Shown here: positions 1 through 8,525 of the stretch, piece after piece
Numbering within the stretch: position 1 is the stretch's first letter
Layout: the number at the start of each line of letters is the position of its first letter
DNA from: Streptococcus azizii
GTDB taxonomy: Bacteria; Bacillota; Bacilli; Lactobacillales; Streptococcaceae
Length of the DNA stretch: 64,000 nucleotides
Assembly: GCF_001984715.1 (NCBI RefSeq)
Contig: NZ_MSPR01000002.1
Location: 62,001-126,000 of the forward strand
Reading direction: 5' to 3'
Notes under the pieces: model-generated
Databases searched by the model: none
Seen by the model: the letters and a program-made list of their open reading frames with translations, nothing else
What the model was told of the DNA's origin: nothing
Made by a program: the position numbers and the translations under genes

Positions 1-1188
1 AAGTGTCAAATCATCAAAGTGGAAGCCTTCTGGATTTTCCACGGTCACGCCTGCAATTAAGGCCCGAATGTCTGCATCTGTGATTTCTTGTTTCTTGTCT
101 GCCAAGGATTTGAACTTATGGAACAAAGTATTGATCTCTGCCTCATCAACTTCCAGTGCCAATTCTTTTAATTTCTCCACAAAGGCATGGCGACCAGAGA
201 GTTTTCCAAGTGGCAAACTATTGCTCTTAACGCCGACCAATTCTGGAGTGATGATCTCATAGGTGAGCGGATTTTTTAGCACTCCGTCTTGGTGGATTCC
301 TGACTCGTGCGAAAAGGCGTTTCCTCCGACCACAGCCTTATTCTTAGGAATCGCAATTCCAGAAAAGCGCGAGACCATCTCAGAGGTATGGATGGTTTCC
401 GTCAGAACAATGTCCGTCTCCACCTGATAGTAATCCGCACGGATATTAAGCGCTACAGCCACCTCTTCTAAGGCTGCATTTCCTGCGCGCTCACCAATTC
501 CGTTGATGGTCCCTTCCACACGCCCTGCTCCGTTTTTAATGGCCGAAAGACTATTAGCCACCGCCATACCAAGATCATTATGACAATGCGGACTAAAGAT
601 AATCTGACCTTCCGATTTCACATGTTCAATCAGATAGCGAAAGAGACGGCCGTATTCCTCAGGCGTAGTGAAACCAACCGTGTCAGGAATATTGATATAG
701 CTCGCACCTGCATCCACTGCGGTTTGCACCACTTCTAAAAGAAAGTCTGGCTCTGTCCTTGTACCGTCTTCAGGCGAAAACTCTACTACATCGAATTTTG
801 AACGTGCATAACGGACGTATTCTTTGATACTGGCAAGAACCTCTTCCTTAGTCTTTTTCAATTTAAACTCCCGGTGAATGGGACTGGTTGCGATAAAGAC
901 GTGAATCTGCGGATACTTCGCTTCTTTTAAGGCTTCATAACAGGCATCAATATCTGACTTCACCAGACGGGCCAGACCTGTCACAGCAGTCCTTTTCATA
1001 ACTTTTGCAATTTCCTTGACCGCAGTAAAGGAATCTGGGCTAGCCGCAGGAAAACCTGCCTCAATGGCTGAAATACCCCATTTTTCTAATTGCTTAGCAA
1101 TGGCAATCTTTTCCTTAATGGAAAAATTGACTCCCGGTGTTTGCTCCCCATCTCGAAGACTGGTATCAAGAAATTCAACTTTACGCAT
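1..1188 (-). CDS. leuA: 2-isopropylmalate synthase (partial, C-terminus off the left edge)
   Basis: Catalyses the first committed step of leucine synthesis, condensing acetyl-CoA with 2-ketoisovalerate in the cytoplasm. The visible 396 residues are the HMGL-like TIM barrel. The substrate and metal motif LRDGEQTPG lies at residues 11-19 and the metal-binding HCHND at residues 201-205. The regulatory LeuA dimer domain that binds leucine lies beyond the window. The ATG at 1186-1188 is preceded by a GAGG-type ribosome site. The gene sits directly behind a leader-peptide attenuator (see 1211-1333), so expression should follow charged leucyl-tRNA. Homocitrate or citramalate synthases share this fold, but the leucine leader supports leuA. 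Confidence 0.93.
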   Translation of the reverse strand, partial: MRKVEFLDTSLRDGEQTPGVNFSIKEKIAIAKQLEKWGISAIEAGFPAASPDSFTAVKEIAKVMKRTAVTGLARLVKSDIDACYEALKEAKYPQIHVFIATSPIHREFKLKKTKEEVLASIKEYVRYARSKFDVVEFSPEDGTRTEPDFLLEVVQTAVDAGASYINIPDTVGFTTPEEYGRLFRYLIEHVKSEGQIIFSPHCHNDLGMAVANSLSAIKNGAGRVEGTINGIGERAGNAALEEVAVALNIRADYYQVETDIVLTETIHTSEMVSRFSGIAIPKNKAVVGGNAFSHESGIHQDGVLKNPLTYEIITPELVGVKSNSLPLGKLSGRHAFVEKLKELALEVDEAEINTLFHKFKSLADKKQEITDADIRALIAGVTVENPEGFHFDDLTL

Positions 1189-1210
1189 AAGCTACTCCTC
1201 TTTCTCCATA

Positions 1211-1245
1211 AATAAAAACATCCCACTTGACCAAGCGAGATGTTT
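1211..1245 (-). terminator. leu attenuator terminator
   Basis: On the minus strand a 14-bp stem (1232-1245 pairing with 1216-1229, some G-U pairs) is followed by a run of T at 1211-1215, only about 25 nt before the leuA start. Its 5' arm overlaps the hairpin at 1241-1266 (TGTTTG...CAAACA ends), so the two cannot form together. This is the terminator/antiterminator arrangement of an amino-acid attenuator. The pairing is seen in the sequence; the regulatory role is inferred. Confidence 0.8.
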
Positions 1246-1285
1246 GCCCGCTTGGTAAGCCAAACAGGACTAATGCTTGCATGCA

Positions 1286-1333
1286 CTAGTCCCCTCGTCG
1301 CAACAATAGATCCATAGACGAAACGAGCTTCAT
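1286..1333 (-). CDS. Leucine leader peptide, 15 aa
   Basis: A short ORF reads MKLVSSMDLLLRRGD with four Leu, three of them consecutive (CTA TTG TTG). It has a good ribosome site (AAGGAG, 7 nt before the ATG) and its stop codon lies inside a 9-bp hairpin at 1268-1291. It is followed by alternative hairpins and an intrinsic terminator before leuA. This matches translation-coupled attenuation: stalling at the Leu codons would favour the antiterminator. Many Firmicutes use a leucine T-box instead, and no T-box motif is seen here. Confidence 0.8.
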   Translation of the reverse strand: MKLVSSMDLLLRRGD

Positions 1334-1363
1334 TTGACTTTCTCCTTGTAGATGAATGATAGT

Positions 1364-1392
1364 ATCATACCACTTTTTTTACATTATTGCAA
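1364..1392 (-). promoter_or_regulatory. leuA leader promoter
   Basis: Minus-strand TTGCAA (1387-1392) and TATGAT (1364-1369) are separated by exactly 17 bp. Transcription would begin near 1357, giving a leader of about 170 nt with the leader peptide and attenuator. Confidence 0.75.
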
Positions 1393-1591
1393 CAATTTTC
1401 TGTATTGTTTTAATTATCTGATAATTTAGGGAGAGATTTTCTCCTAATAGCTCCCTTGCGTCGCGCTTCCAAACAAAGAAAGAAGCGGTTTTCTCGCTTC
1501 TCTCAGGCTGAAAAAGTCTAGTTTCTTCCGTATCCATGAGTGAACATTGTTCACAATGGCTACAGCAAAATAGGAAATGTGACGAGTATTA

Positions 1592-1742
1592 TACTCAATA
1601 AAAATCAAAAGTAGACTAGGAAACGCAGGCGAAGGTAGAACTCTGTTCCACCCTATTTCAAGGGAACAGGCTGAAAACCTCCACTGGAGCTTTTCACTCA
1701 CCGAGACTCTTGACAACGTATCCTTTTGATTTTTAAAGAGTA
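1592..1742. repeat. RUP-like element abutting the udk stop codon
   Basis: The ends TACTCAATAAAAATC and GATTTTTAAAGAGTA are near-perfect inverted repeats, the same as in the other elements of this window and like the pneumococcal RUP family. The interior carries the recurrent module CCTCCACTGGAGCTTTTCAC. The region 1424-1742 holds nothing else recognisable; the open frames across it are repeat-derived. The right end runs straight into the udk stop codon (TTA at 1743-1745). Confidence 0.75.
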
Positions 1743-2372
1743 TTAGCTACGACTGCGTAAGACACTATCGACCTTCGTATTGATTAAGTCAATCGCCACA
1801 ACATTTGAAACTCCTTCTGGAATAACGATGTCGGCATAGCGCTTGGTCGGCTCAATAAACTGATGATACATGGGTTTCACTACACCGAGATACTGCTCAA
1901 TCACGCTATCTAAACTACGACCCCGCTCCTCTATATCCCGCTTAATCCGACGGATAATTCGCACATCATCATCTGTATCTACAAAAATCTTAATATCCAT
2001 TAAATCACGCAGGCGCTTGTCCTCTAGAACAAGAATCCCCTCTACAATGAATACATCTTGGGGTTCTTGATGATAGGTCTTTTCAGAACGAGTATGCTGA
2101 GTGTAGTCATAAATCGGAATATCAACTCCTCGACCCGCTAGTAATTCACCGAGATGGTAAATCATCAATTCCGTATCAAATGCTAAGGGGTGATCATAGT
2201 TGGTCAAAATCCGCTCTTCAAAGGTCAAATGCGACTGATTTTTATAGTAAGAATCATGTTCAATCATCGAAATCCGAGCATTGGGGAAATGGTTCAAAAT
2301 AGCGCGTGAGACACTGGTTTTTCCCCCTCCTGATCCACCAGTTACGCCAATAATAATCGGTTTTTGTGTCAT
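1743..2372 (-). CDS. udk: Uridine kinase
   Basis: Phosphorylates uridine and cytidine in pyrimidine salvage. The protein is 209 aa, the usual family length. The P-loop [12 protein letters not shown] lies near residues 8-19, followed by the Udk-type EHDSYY motif. I chose the ATG at 2370-2372 because an AGGAG ribosome site precedes it; an in-frame start further upstream (2411) lacks one. The stop codon abuts the end of a RUP-like repeat. Monocistronic, divergent from the oxidoreductase gene that follows. Confidence 0.93.
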   Translation of the reverse strand: MTQKPIIIGVTGGSGGGKTSVSRAILNHFPNARISMIEHDSYYKNQSHLTFEERILTNYDHPLAFDTELMIYHLGELLAGRGVDIPIYDYTQHTRSEKTYHQEPQDVFIVEGILVLEDKRLRDLMDIKIFVDTDDDVRIIRRIKRDIEERGRSLDSVIEQYLGVVKPMYHQFIEPTKRYADIVIPEGVSNVVAIDLINTKVDSVLRSRS

Positions 2373-2479
2373 GGGTTTCTCCTCATTTATGTTCACCTTA
2401 TTGTACCACAAAATAGCCCCTCCTGTGTAGCTCTGTCCTCAAACGATTGCTACTCCCAACATTCTCGCTCCATTCATGG

Positions 2480-2485
2480 TATAAT
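2480..2485 (+). promoter_or_regulatory. Extended -10 promoter of the oxidoreductase gene
   Basis: TATAAT preceded by TGG (extended -10) lies 31 nt upstream of the start at 2516. No good -35 is seen at 17 bp spacing. Confidence 0.6.
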
Positions 2486-2515
2486 GGTCTTTATCACATA
2501 AACAAAGGATAGAAC

Positions 2516-3493
2516 ATGTTAACATTAGGCATTATCGGAACAGGGACTATTGCACACCATTTTGTCGCTGCCGCTCATGGAACAAAGAAATACCAACTTA
2601 CAGCCGTTTATTCGCGAACCATGGAAGCTGCCAGAACATTCGCTAAAGACTATAAAACAGAAATCCATCTCTATACCGATATGGACGAATTGCTCGCTAG
2701 TAGCATCCATATCTTGTATATCGCAAGCCCCAACTCCCTCCACTATGGACAAGCCAAGCAGGCGCTACTGGCTGGCAAGCACGTCATCATTGAAAAACCA
2801 GCTGTCACACGTCCAGAGGAATGGGCTGACTTGGTAGAGACCGCGAGGGAAAAGGGAGTCTTTGTCTTTGAGGCAGCTCGCAATTATCATGAAGAGGCCT
2901 TTACTGTCATTTCTGACTTCTTATCAGACAAAACAGTCTGGGGTGCGCATTTTAGCTATGCTAAGTACTCCTCAAAAATGCCCGAACTCTTAGCAGGAAA
3001 GACTCCAAATGTCTTTTCTAGTCAGTTTGCTGGCGGCGCCCTCATGGATCTGGGGATTTACCCAGTCTATGCCAGTATCCGCCTCTTTGGCACTCCAACT
3101 GATGCCCATTACCTAGCCCAGCAGTTGCCCAATACTATTGATATAAACGGATCTGGTCAGTTAATGTATAAGGATTTTCAAGTGACGATTCAGACAGGTA
3201 AAAATAGGAATAGCCAGCTTCCAGCAGAGATTTACACTGATCAAGGAACACTGGTCCTCGATACGATTGAGCATATTAGCTCTGCTATCTTCTACCCGCT
3301 ACAAGGTGAACCCCAAGTCCTACCGATTCAGCAAGCACCTCACACCATGGTAGAGGAAGCTGTGCATTTTGCAGATATGGTGGCGAGTCCACAAGCCGAT
3401 GTATATGAAAGCTGGTTGCTTGCTGCCCAGACCACCCATCAGACGCTTTATCGTATGCGCCAGACTGCTCATATCCATTTTGAAGGAGAGTGA
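2516..3493 (+). CDS. Gfo/Idh/MocA family NAD(P)-dependent oxidoreductase
   Basis: A 325-aa cytoplasmic dehydrogenase-like protein. The N-terminal Rossmann fold begins at residue 3 with GIIGTGTIA, and the EKP motif of this family (IIEKPAVTRP) is near residue 95. The C-terminal half is the Gfo/Idh/MocA substrate domain. Members oxidise or reduce sugars, inositol or related compounds; the substrate cannot be told from sequence. The helicase gene follows after one base, so the two are probably cotranscribed. Confidence 0.85.
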   Translation: MLTLGIIGTGTIAHHFVAAAHGTKKYQLTAVYSRTMEAARTFAKDYKTEIHLYTDMDELLASSIHILYIASPNSLHYGQAKQALLAGKHVIIEKPAVTRPEEWADLVETAREKGVFVFEAARNYHEEAFTVISDFLSDKTVWGAHFSYAKYSSKMPELLAGKTPNVFSSQFAGGALMDLGIYPVYASIRLFGTPTDAHYLAQQLPNTIDINGSGQLMYKDFQVTIQTGKNRNSQLPAEIYTDQGTLVLDTIEHISSAIFYPLQGEPQVLPIQQAPHTMVEEAVHFADMVASPQADVYESWLLAAQTTHQTLYRMRQTAHIHFEGE

Positions 3494-3494
3494 C

Positions 3495-4577
3495 ATGAAA
3501 ACAACACTTCCTATTAGTTGGCAACAGCAACTAGAACAGGCCGGTTTTACCCGCCTTACCCCTATTCAAGAACAGGTGTTTGAGCCAATTCGTGCAGGAG
3601 AAACCATTCTGGGTATCAGCCCGACAGGAACTGGAAAAACATTGGCTTACCTGCTACCTAGCCTACTGAATATCCAGCCCAAAAAAGCCCAGCAACTGCT
3701 CATTTTAGCCCCGAACACGGAACTTGCAGGACAGTTATTCGATGTTTGCAAAACATGGGCTGAATTGATTGGACTTCAAGCGCAATTATTCCTATCTGGG
3801 ACTAGCCAAAAACGCCAAATCGAACGGCTGAAAAAAGGACCGGAAATTCTAATTGGCACTCCTGGTCGGATTTTTGAACTCATCAAACTAAAGAAAATCA
3901 AGATGATGAATGTCAATACCATTGTCCTAGATGAGTTTGATCAACTACTCAGCGATTCTCAGTATCCTTTTGTCAATAAGATTTGCCACTACGCACCCCG
4001 CCATCACCAGCTGATTTACATGAGTGCGACTAATCAGGTTGACCCTGACAAACTGGCTCCAGATACCCGTACTATTGTTCTTGACAAGGTAGATTTGACC
4101 AATATTCAGCATTTCTATTTACAAGTGGAGCAGCGAGATAAGGTTGACCTGCTACGCAAACTCGCCCATGTCGAAGATTTTCGTGGTCTCATCTTTTTCA
4201 ACTCACTCTCAGATTTGGGTAGTGCGGAAGAAAAATTGCAATATCGTGGTATCAAAGCTGTCTCACTGGCAAGCGATGTTACTATCAAATCCCGCAAGAC
4301 CATCTTGGAAAGATTTAAGAATCATGCTCTCCGGGTACTGCTTGCAACCGACTTGGTTGCGCGTGGCATTGATATTGAGGCCCTTGAATGTGTCGTCAAT
4401 TACGAAGTTCCACGAGATAAGGAAACCTATACCCACCGAGCAGGGCGGACTGGTCGTATGGGGAAAGACGGTATTGTCATTACCCTTATAAGCCATCCAG
4501 AGGAACTGAAATCACTTAAAAAATACGCTTGCGTCCGTCAGATAATCCTCAAAAATCAAAAGTTATATGTCGATTAA
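3495..4577 (+). CDS. DEAD-box RNA helicase with a DEFD motif II
   Basis: A 360-aa two-domain ATP-dependent RNA helicase, probably acting in RNA folding, ribosome assembly or decay. Visible motifs are the Q-motif region (FTRLTPIQEQ), Walker A SPTGTGKT at 42-49, motif II at 146-149, SAT, RGID, and HRAGRTGR at 314-321. Motif II reads DEFD instead of DEAD; the catalytic D and E are kept. There is no long basic tail. The ATG at 3495 follows a GGAGAG ribosome site one base after the oxidoreductase stop; the frame stays open upstream to 3369 but those starts lie inside the previous gene. Confidence 0.9.
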   Translation: MKTTLPISWQQQLEQAGFTRLTPIQEQVFEPIRAGETILGISPTGTGKTLAYLLPSLLNIQPKKAQQLLILAPNTELAGQLFDVCKTWAELIGLQAQLFLSGTSQKRQIERLKKGPEILIGTPGRIFELIKLKKIKMMNVNTIVLDEFDQLLSDSQYPFVNKICHYAPRHHQLIYMSATNQVDPDKLAPDTRTIVLDKVDLTNIQHFYLQVEQRDKVDLLRKLAHVEDFRGLIFFNSLSDLGSAEEKLQYRGIKAVSLASDVTIKSRKTILERFKNHALRVLLATDLVARGIDIEALECVVNYEVPRDKETYTHRAGRTGRMGKDGIVITLISHPEELKSLKKYACVRQIILKNQKLYVD

Positions 4578-5098
4578 CTCTATAAAAATAAGATACAAAG
4601 CCCGTAAAAAACTCAAAGCGAAAATAGGAAATACGACGAAGAAACCGGAGTTTCTAGGAGTATTTATCTTTTTCGCACAGAGTTTAGGGCGTGTTCAATT
4701 ATACAAGATACAAAGCCCGTAAAAAACTCAAAGCGAAAATAGGATTGAAACAGTTCGGTGAACTGTTTCAACGGTCACCTAGAAAGAAGAAAGTGACCAT
4801 AGAAGCCCGAGCTGGGAAATAAGAAATTTTCCGAGTGAAAACCTCCGATGGAGGTTTTCAGCTTATATCTTAAAGGGATTCTCATCTGTAATTGGCTAAA
4901 GCCAAAACAGCTGCCTATCTTTTTTCTCACATTTTTAGTCCGAACTCAGTTACATTAAGATGTGAAGCCGTCAAAAAACCGACTGAAAAATAGGAGGCTG
5001 CCGCAGTGTTCGATGAACACAAGAAAGCCTATCTTTTTTCCGAGGTTTTAGGCTGAACTCAATTCCAAGATACAAAGCCCGTGAAAAACTCAAAGCGA
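4578..5098. repeat. Mosaic of intergenic repeat modules
   Basis: No gene is seen from 4578 to 5365. Modules present: AAGATACAAAGCCCGT with AACTCAAAGCG (near 4588, 4706, 5070), the palindrome GAAACAGTTCGGTGAACTG at about 4747, the module CCTCCGATGGAGGTTTTCA, and a ~105-bp module (about 4957-5064) built on TGTGAAGCCGTCAAAAAACC and the hairpin GTGTTCGATGAACAC. The same modules recur near 11.3, 24.3, 27.5-28.5 and 54.1 kb. Several fold into hairpins followed by T-runs. Confidence 0.7.
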
Positions 5099-5100
5099 AA

Positions 5101-5147
5101 AGATGGAAGAAATATGCCAAGATGGCACATTTCTTCCGTCTTTTTTT
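5101..5147 (+). terminator. Strong intrinsic terminator in the 4.6-5.3 kb gap
   Basis: A long stem (arms GGAAGAAAT and ATTTCTTCC with inner TGCCA/TGGCA) is followed by seven T at 5141-5147. It could end plus-strand transcripts from the oxidoreductase-helicase pair about 520 bp upstream. Confidence 0.65.
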
Positions 5148-5168
5148 GCATCTCAATAAAAAAATAAG

Positions 5169-5208
5169 ATCTCTTAGAAATACTGTTGGAACAAGATTTC
5201 TAAGAGAT
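5169..5208. repeat. 13-bp perfect inverted repeat
   Basis: ATCTCTTAGAAAT (5169-5181) and its exact complement (5196-5208) flank a 14-nt loop. There is no T-run on either side. Possibly a transcript-stabilising hairpin or a remnant of a repeat. Confidence 0.5.
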
Positions 5209-5365
5209 GAAATATTCTGCACTTTCCAAGTAGACTTTGCAAAGTGACCACTTTCTATCGTTGATTTAGATCCTGAAAGCATCCAGCAAATGACGCTACT
5301 CACCTTCCCAGACCCAGCCTTACTGTTTGCTTTTTTTTTGAGTTTGTTAGACTCACCCCTCGTGT

Positions 5366-6763
5366 TTATTGGGCAGGACGTGCTGATTGCTGGTCATAGT
5401 AAATCATTTGGGGATTCAAATGTTTTCCGAGCAATTCACTCACCGTGACAGGCTGATAGCCTTGTCCCAAGAGATAATCTAAGACAGCTGTTAGAGAATC
5501 TACCGTCGGTTGATGAATGTCGTGCATCAAGATGATACTACCTGGATAGGTACAGGCCTTAATCTCATTCAAAATCGCTACAGGATTACGACTTTGCCAA
5601 TCTTTTGAGTCAACGGACCAGTAGATGACTGGTAGTTGCATGGTAGACATGACGGATGGATTCACCGCTCCATAAGGTGGCCGCATCATGGTTGGAGCTT
5701 GCCCCGTCACATTTTTGATAACTTCTTGCGTTTTATCCATCTCTTGCTTCACTTGTTCAGGCGACAGGGTGACAAGATTAGCGTGATTCCATGTATGACT
5801 AGCCACTTCATGGCCTTCAGCGACAATCCGTTTGAGGAGCTCTTGATTCTCTGGAACATTTTGTCCTAAAATAAAGAAAGTCGCCTTGACATTATATTTT
5901 TTGAGAATATCAAGAACCTGCGGTGTAGTAGTCGCTCTTGGCCCATCATCAAAGGTTAGGGCAATTCGTTTCTGATTCTTTTTTGCTTCCTCTTCAGCCT
6001 GATAGACCCTATAAGCCTCCTGATCGCTAGTCGCTAGATAGTCCCCTTTTACAATCCCAAAAATAGAAGCTATCGGAAGTACAATCTGTTTCAGACCAAA
6101 GTCTTTTTCAGACACTTCAAGTCTCAACTGGCTCTGTTCGTAGACAAAGGGATAGTCTGCTAGGTTGCTAGCTTCAAACTGAGCCATTATTTTTTCAATC
6201 TCTGATGCTGCTACTTGCTTAGCAACCAAGTCTGCCTTCAACTGGGTCTCAAAAGCTGTTTTCAAAGCCCCACTATCAGCCACAAAGGTATCCAGTGTAA
6301 AGCGCTTCCCTTCCTTTGTGACTAGCAAGGTAGGGCCGGTATCTTTTTCAGCTGTTACGATTGACAGCCCCTTCACTTGATAACTGTCTGATTGGATTTG
6401 GATAGCTTTTACATCTGTAAAATTGATGGGGACATCTTTAAGCGATACAAAAAAGAGCTCCTTGGTCCTACCATTTGGCTTTTCAGTCCCGATCTTCTCC
6501 CCAATGTAGGTCTCTATTGCTTCTTTAAAAACTAGGTTTTCTCCCCCATTTTCATCCTTAGGAATTCCTGCCTCAACATGGGTAGATCCGATATTTCCTC
6601 TTTGAATAATCTGTGCTTGCTTATCGAATAATTGTCCCTGTCTCTCAGCGATAAACTGAGTGACTCTTTGGTCTTGAAGGGAAGCAAACACCTTGGTTCC
6701 TAAAAAAATACCAAGCCCCACTAAGACTAGATTGACGGCAATAAGAATCATTCCTTTTTTCAT
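5366..6763 (-). CDS. pgdA: Peptidoglycan N-acetylglucosamine deacetylase, polysaccharide deacetylase family
   Basis: Removes acetyl groups from cell-wall GlcNAc, giving lysozyme resistance; PgdA is a known virulence factor in streptococci including S. suis. The protein is 465 aa: an N-terminal signal anchor (residues 5-22), a ~230-residue extracellular region, then a NodB domain. Catalytic and metal motifs are TFDDGP at 270-275 (D272, D273), HTWNH at 323-327 and RPPYG at 361-365, with a late MHD-type histidine. All expected metal ligands are present. It stands alone, with repeats downstream. Confidence 0.92.
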   Translation of the reverse strand: MKKGMILIAVNLVLVGLGIFLGTKVFASLQDQRVTQFIAERQGQLFDKQAQIIQRGNIGSTHVEAGIPKDENGGENLVFKEAIETYIGEKIGTEKPNGRTKELFFVSLKDVPINFTDVKAIQIQSDSYQVKGLSIVTAEKDTGPTLLVTKEGKRFTLDTFVADSGALKTAFETQLKADLVAKQVAASEIEKIMAQFEASNLADYPFVYEQSQLRLEVSEKDFGLKQIVLPIASIFGIVKGDYLATSDQEAYRVYQAEEEAKKNQKRIALTFDDGPRATTTPQVLDILKKYNVKATFFILGQNVPENQELLKRIVAEGHEVASHTWNHANLVTLSPEQVKQEMDKTQEVIKNVTGQAPTMMRPPYGAVNPSVMSTMQLPVIYWSVDSKDWQSRNPVAILNEIKACTYPGSIILMHDIHQPTVDSLTAVLDYLLGQGYQPVTVSELLGKHLNPQMIYYDQQSARPAQ

Positions 6764-6854
6764 TCCTATCTCACACTTCCTACTTTATCTCACATTCATC
6801 TCTCAATGAAAAAAGGCAAGTCTCTTCTAGCTTATCCGATTCTTGCCCCACTCT

Positions 6855-7238
6855 CTAATCTGCGCGAATAACTTCTATCCGATAACCGTCTGGATCTGTG
6901 ACAAAATAATAATGGCTGGGACTTCCCGGTAAGCCTAACAAATCCGTCGTTGGATACCCCTGTGCCTTATGTTTAGCATGATCTCCTTCTAAATCATCAG
7001 AGGACAGTGCCAAATGTGAGAAACCATCCCCCACCACATAGGGTCCGTGGCCATCATTATACGTCAATTCAATCTCAAATTCATCTCCTGGAAGCGCCAA
7101 ATACACCAAGCTAAACTTGTGCTCGGGATAATCCTTACGAGATACTTCTCTAAAGCCAAAAGCCTTTTCATAGAACGCTTGGGATGCTTCCAAATTTTCA
7201 ACACGCAGACAAGCGTGTAGTAATTTCTTACTTGCCAT
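6855..7238 (-). CDS. gloA: Glyoxalase I (lactoylglutathione lyase) family protein
   Basis: A 127-aa VOC-fold enzyme that would isomerise the hemithioacetal of methylglyoxal. It has the paired beta-alpha-beta-beta-beta units, KLLHACLRVENLEAS at the start, SHLALSSDDLE in the second half and a C-terminal DPDGYRIEVI where the last metal-binding Glu lies. The ATG at 7236-7238 is preferred: the AAGGAG ribosome site lies 6 nt upstream, whereas it abuts the upstream ATG at 7242-7244 with no spacing. Confidence 0.85.
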   Translation of the reverse strand: MASKKLLHACLRVENLEASQAFYEKAFGFREVSRKDYPEHKFSLVYLALPGDEFEIELTYNDGHGPYVVGDGFSHLALSSDDLEGDHAKHKAQGYPTTDLLGLPGSPSHYYFVTDPDGYRIEVIRAD

Positions 7239-7486
7239 TGCCATCTCCTTTTCTAAGGTATCATCTATATTATATCATGAATATATTTTTTCTTCTATGG
7301 AAAATGTAAAATTCAAAAAAGAAACGAAACATTCAGCAAATCCCACTCATAGGATACGGTATAGAGAACCGGCTACAGACATCATCTACCACCAATCACG
7401 CTATCATATCTTGGGAAAGGGAGACCTGAGCCAATCTAGAGAGATATCATCAGAATAGGAGTTCCTACCCATTTCCATAAGAGTGG

Positions 7487-7521
7487 GAAAGAAAAAGAAA
7501 TCTTGATTCAACAAGATTTCT
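7487..7521 (-). terminator. gpmA terminator
   Basis: A 10-bp stem (AGAAATCTTG at 7496-7505 with 7512-7521) is followed on the minus strand by a T-rich tract, 20 nt past the gpmA stop. The rest of the gap 7245-7541 shows only the likely gloA promoter region (TATAAT on the minus strand near 7270). Confidence 0.75.
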
Positions 7522-7541
7522 AAAAGGTGTTACAAGCACCA

Positions 7542-8234
7542 TTATTTTCCAAGATAGTATTCCGCTACTACATTCAATTTTTCATCAAATTCAAATACAA
7601 GTGGTGGGAAGTTTGGAATTTCCACATCCATGATTTCATCGTCTGACAAGCCCTTGATATGCTTCACAAGAGCACGGATTGAGTTTCCATGCGCCCCTAC
7701 AAATACATTTTGACCCGATTTAAGAGCTGGAGCAATCTTATCTTCCCAGAATGGAAGTGCACGCTCAAGAGTCACCTTCAAGTTTTCAGCATCTGGAACA
7801 ACGGCATCATCCAGCAAAGCGTAGCGACGGTCAGTATGTGCTGAGTACTCATCATCTTTTGCCATGGCTGGTGGCAATACATCATAGGAACGGCGCCAGA
7901 TATGTACTTGCTCATCACCAAACTGTTCTGCTGCCTCTGCCTTGTTTTTTCCAGTCAAGCCACCATAGTGACGCTCGTTCAAACGCCAAGACTTTTCAAC
8001 CGGAACCCACAGTTGGTCTGCTGCTTCAAGAGCAAGGTTGGTTGTTTTTATCGCACGTTTTAAGACTGAAGTATAGGCTTGGTCAAATTCAATACCAGCT
8101 TCTTTGATCAATTTACCAGCATCGATAGCTTGCTGTGTCCCTTTTTCAGACAAGTCAACATCTGCCCAACCTGTGAAAAGGTTCGCTTTGTTCCATTCAG
8201 ACTCACCGTGGCGAGCAAACACTAATTTTACCAT
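7542..8234 (-). CDS. gpmA: 2,3-bisphosphoglycerate-dependent phosphoglycerate mutase
   Basis: Interconverts 3- and 2-phosphoglycerate in glycolysis. The 230-aa length is typical. The RHGESEWN motif carries the phospho-accepting His9, [12 protein letters not shown] follows near residue 85, and [10 protein letters not shown] holds the second catalytic His. It is transcribed alone, has its own terminator and is divergent from the thiolase gene. A cre-like site lies about 100 bp upstream. Confidence 0.96.
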   Translation of the reverse strand: MVKLVFARHGESEWNKANLFTGWADVDLSEKGTQQAIDAGKLIKEAGIEFDQAYTSVLKRAIKTTNLALEAADQLWVPVEKSWRLNERHYGGLTGKNKAEAAEQFGDEQVHIWRRSYDVLPPAMAKDDEYSAHTDRRYALLDDAVVPDAENLKVTLERALPFWEDKIAPALKSGQNVFVGAHGNSIRALVKHIKGLSDDEIMDVEIPNFPPLVFEFDEKLNVVAEYYLGK

Positions 8235-8326
8235 TTGTTTGTTTCTCCTTTTATTTTCGAGGTAGCCCTCTTCTACCCTTCTATTCTACACAAAAAATAT
8301 GAAAAAAGCTAGCCCTACCTAAAATC

Positions 8327-8340
8327 TGTTTGCGCTTACA
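8327..8340. promoter_or_regulatory. Candidate CcpA (cre) site
   Basis: TGTTTGCGCTTACA; read on the minus strand (TGTAAGCGCAAACA) it fits the cre consensus TGWAANCGNTNWCA with one mismatch. It lies between the divergent gpmA and thiolase genes, so either could be under carbon catabolite control. Spotted by eye, without statistics. Confidence 0.45.
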
Positions 8341-8354
8341 TTTTCATCCTTGAA

Positions 8355-8373
8355 AAATCAGCCCTAAGACCGA
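8355..8373 (+). promoter_or_regulatory. Conserved box upstream of the thiolase promoter (copy 1 of 3)
   Basis: A 19-base motif, AAATCAGCCCTAAGACCGA, is identical to minus-strand positions 23236-23254 and similar to the palindrome at 13464-13481. At the other two sites it precedes a small RNA promoter. Here the distance to the -10 at 8406 is about one helical turn longer. The repeat is seen; binding of a shared regulator is inferred. Confidence 0.5.
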
Positions 8374-8405
8374 AATTTATCGCTATTATTTGGCTTAAAA
8401 AATGG

Positions 8406-8411
8406 TATAAT
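8406..8411 (+). promoter_or_regulatory. Extended -10 promoter of the thiolase-mvaS operon
   Basis: TATAAT preceded by TGG, with a leader of about 110 nt before the thiolase start at 8526. No clear -35 is seen, which fits an activator-dependent promoter. Confidence 0.6.
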
Positions 8412-8525
8412 AGTAGGGCTGAATACGACACATTCACAATCATATAGTCCTTCCTCTCAGCTCTAGGCGCTAGATTGTGCTGCCTACATGACAATTAGAA
8501 AGGCTATGGATTTAGAGGAGTTCGC

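Noticed and set aside
1444-1716. 90-codon minus-strand frame
   Set aside because: It lies inside a RUP-like repeat and reads repeat modules; near-identical translations appear in other copies of the same modules.
3369-3494. Upstream extension of the DEAD-box helicase
   Set aside because: These codons lie in another frame inside the oxidoreductase gene; a good ribosome site precedes the ATG at 3495.
4578-5365. Possible CRISPR array because of repeated units
   Set aside because: Units are irregular in length and spacing, differ in order, and no cas genes are near.
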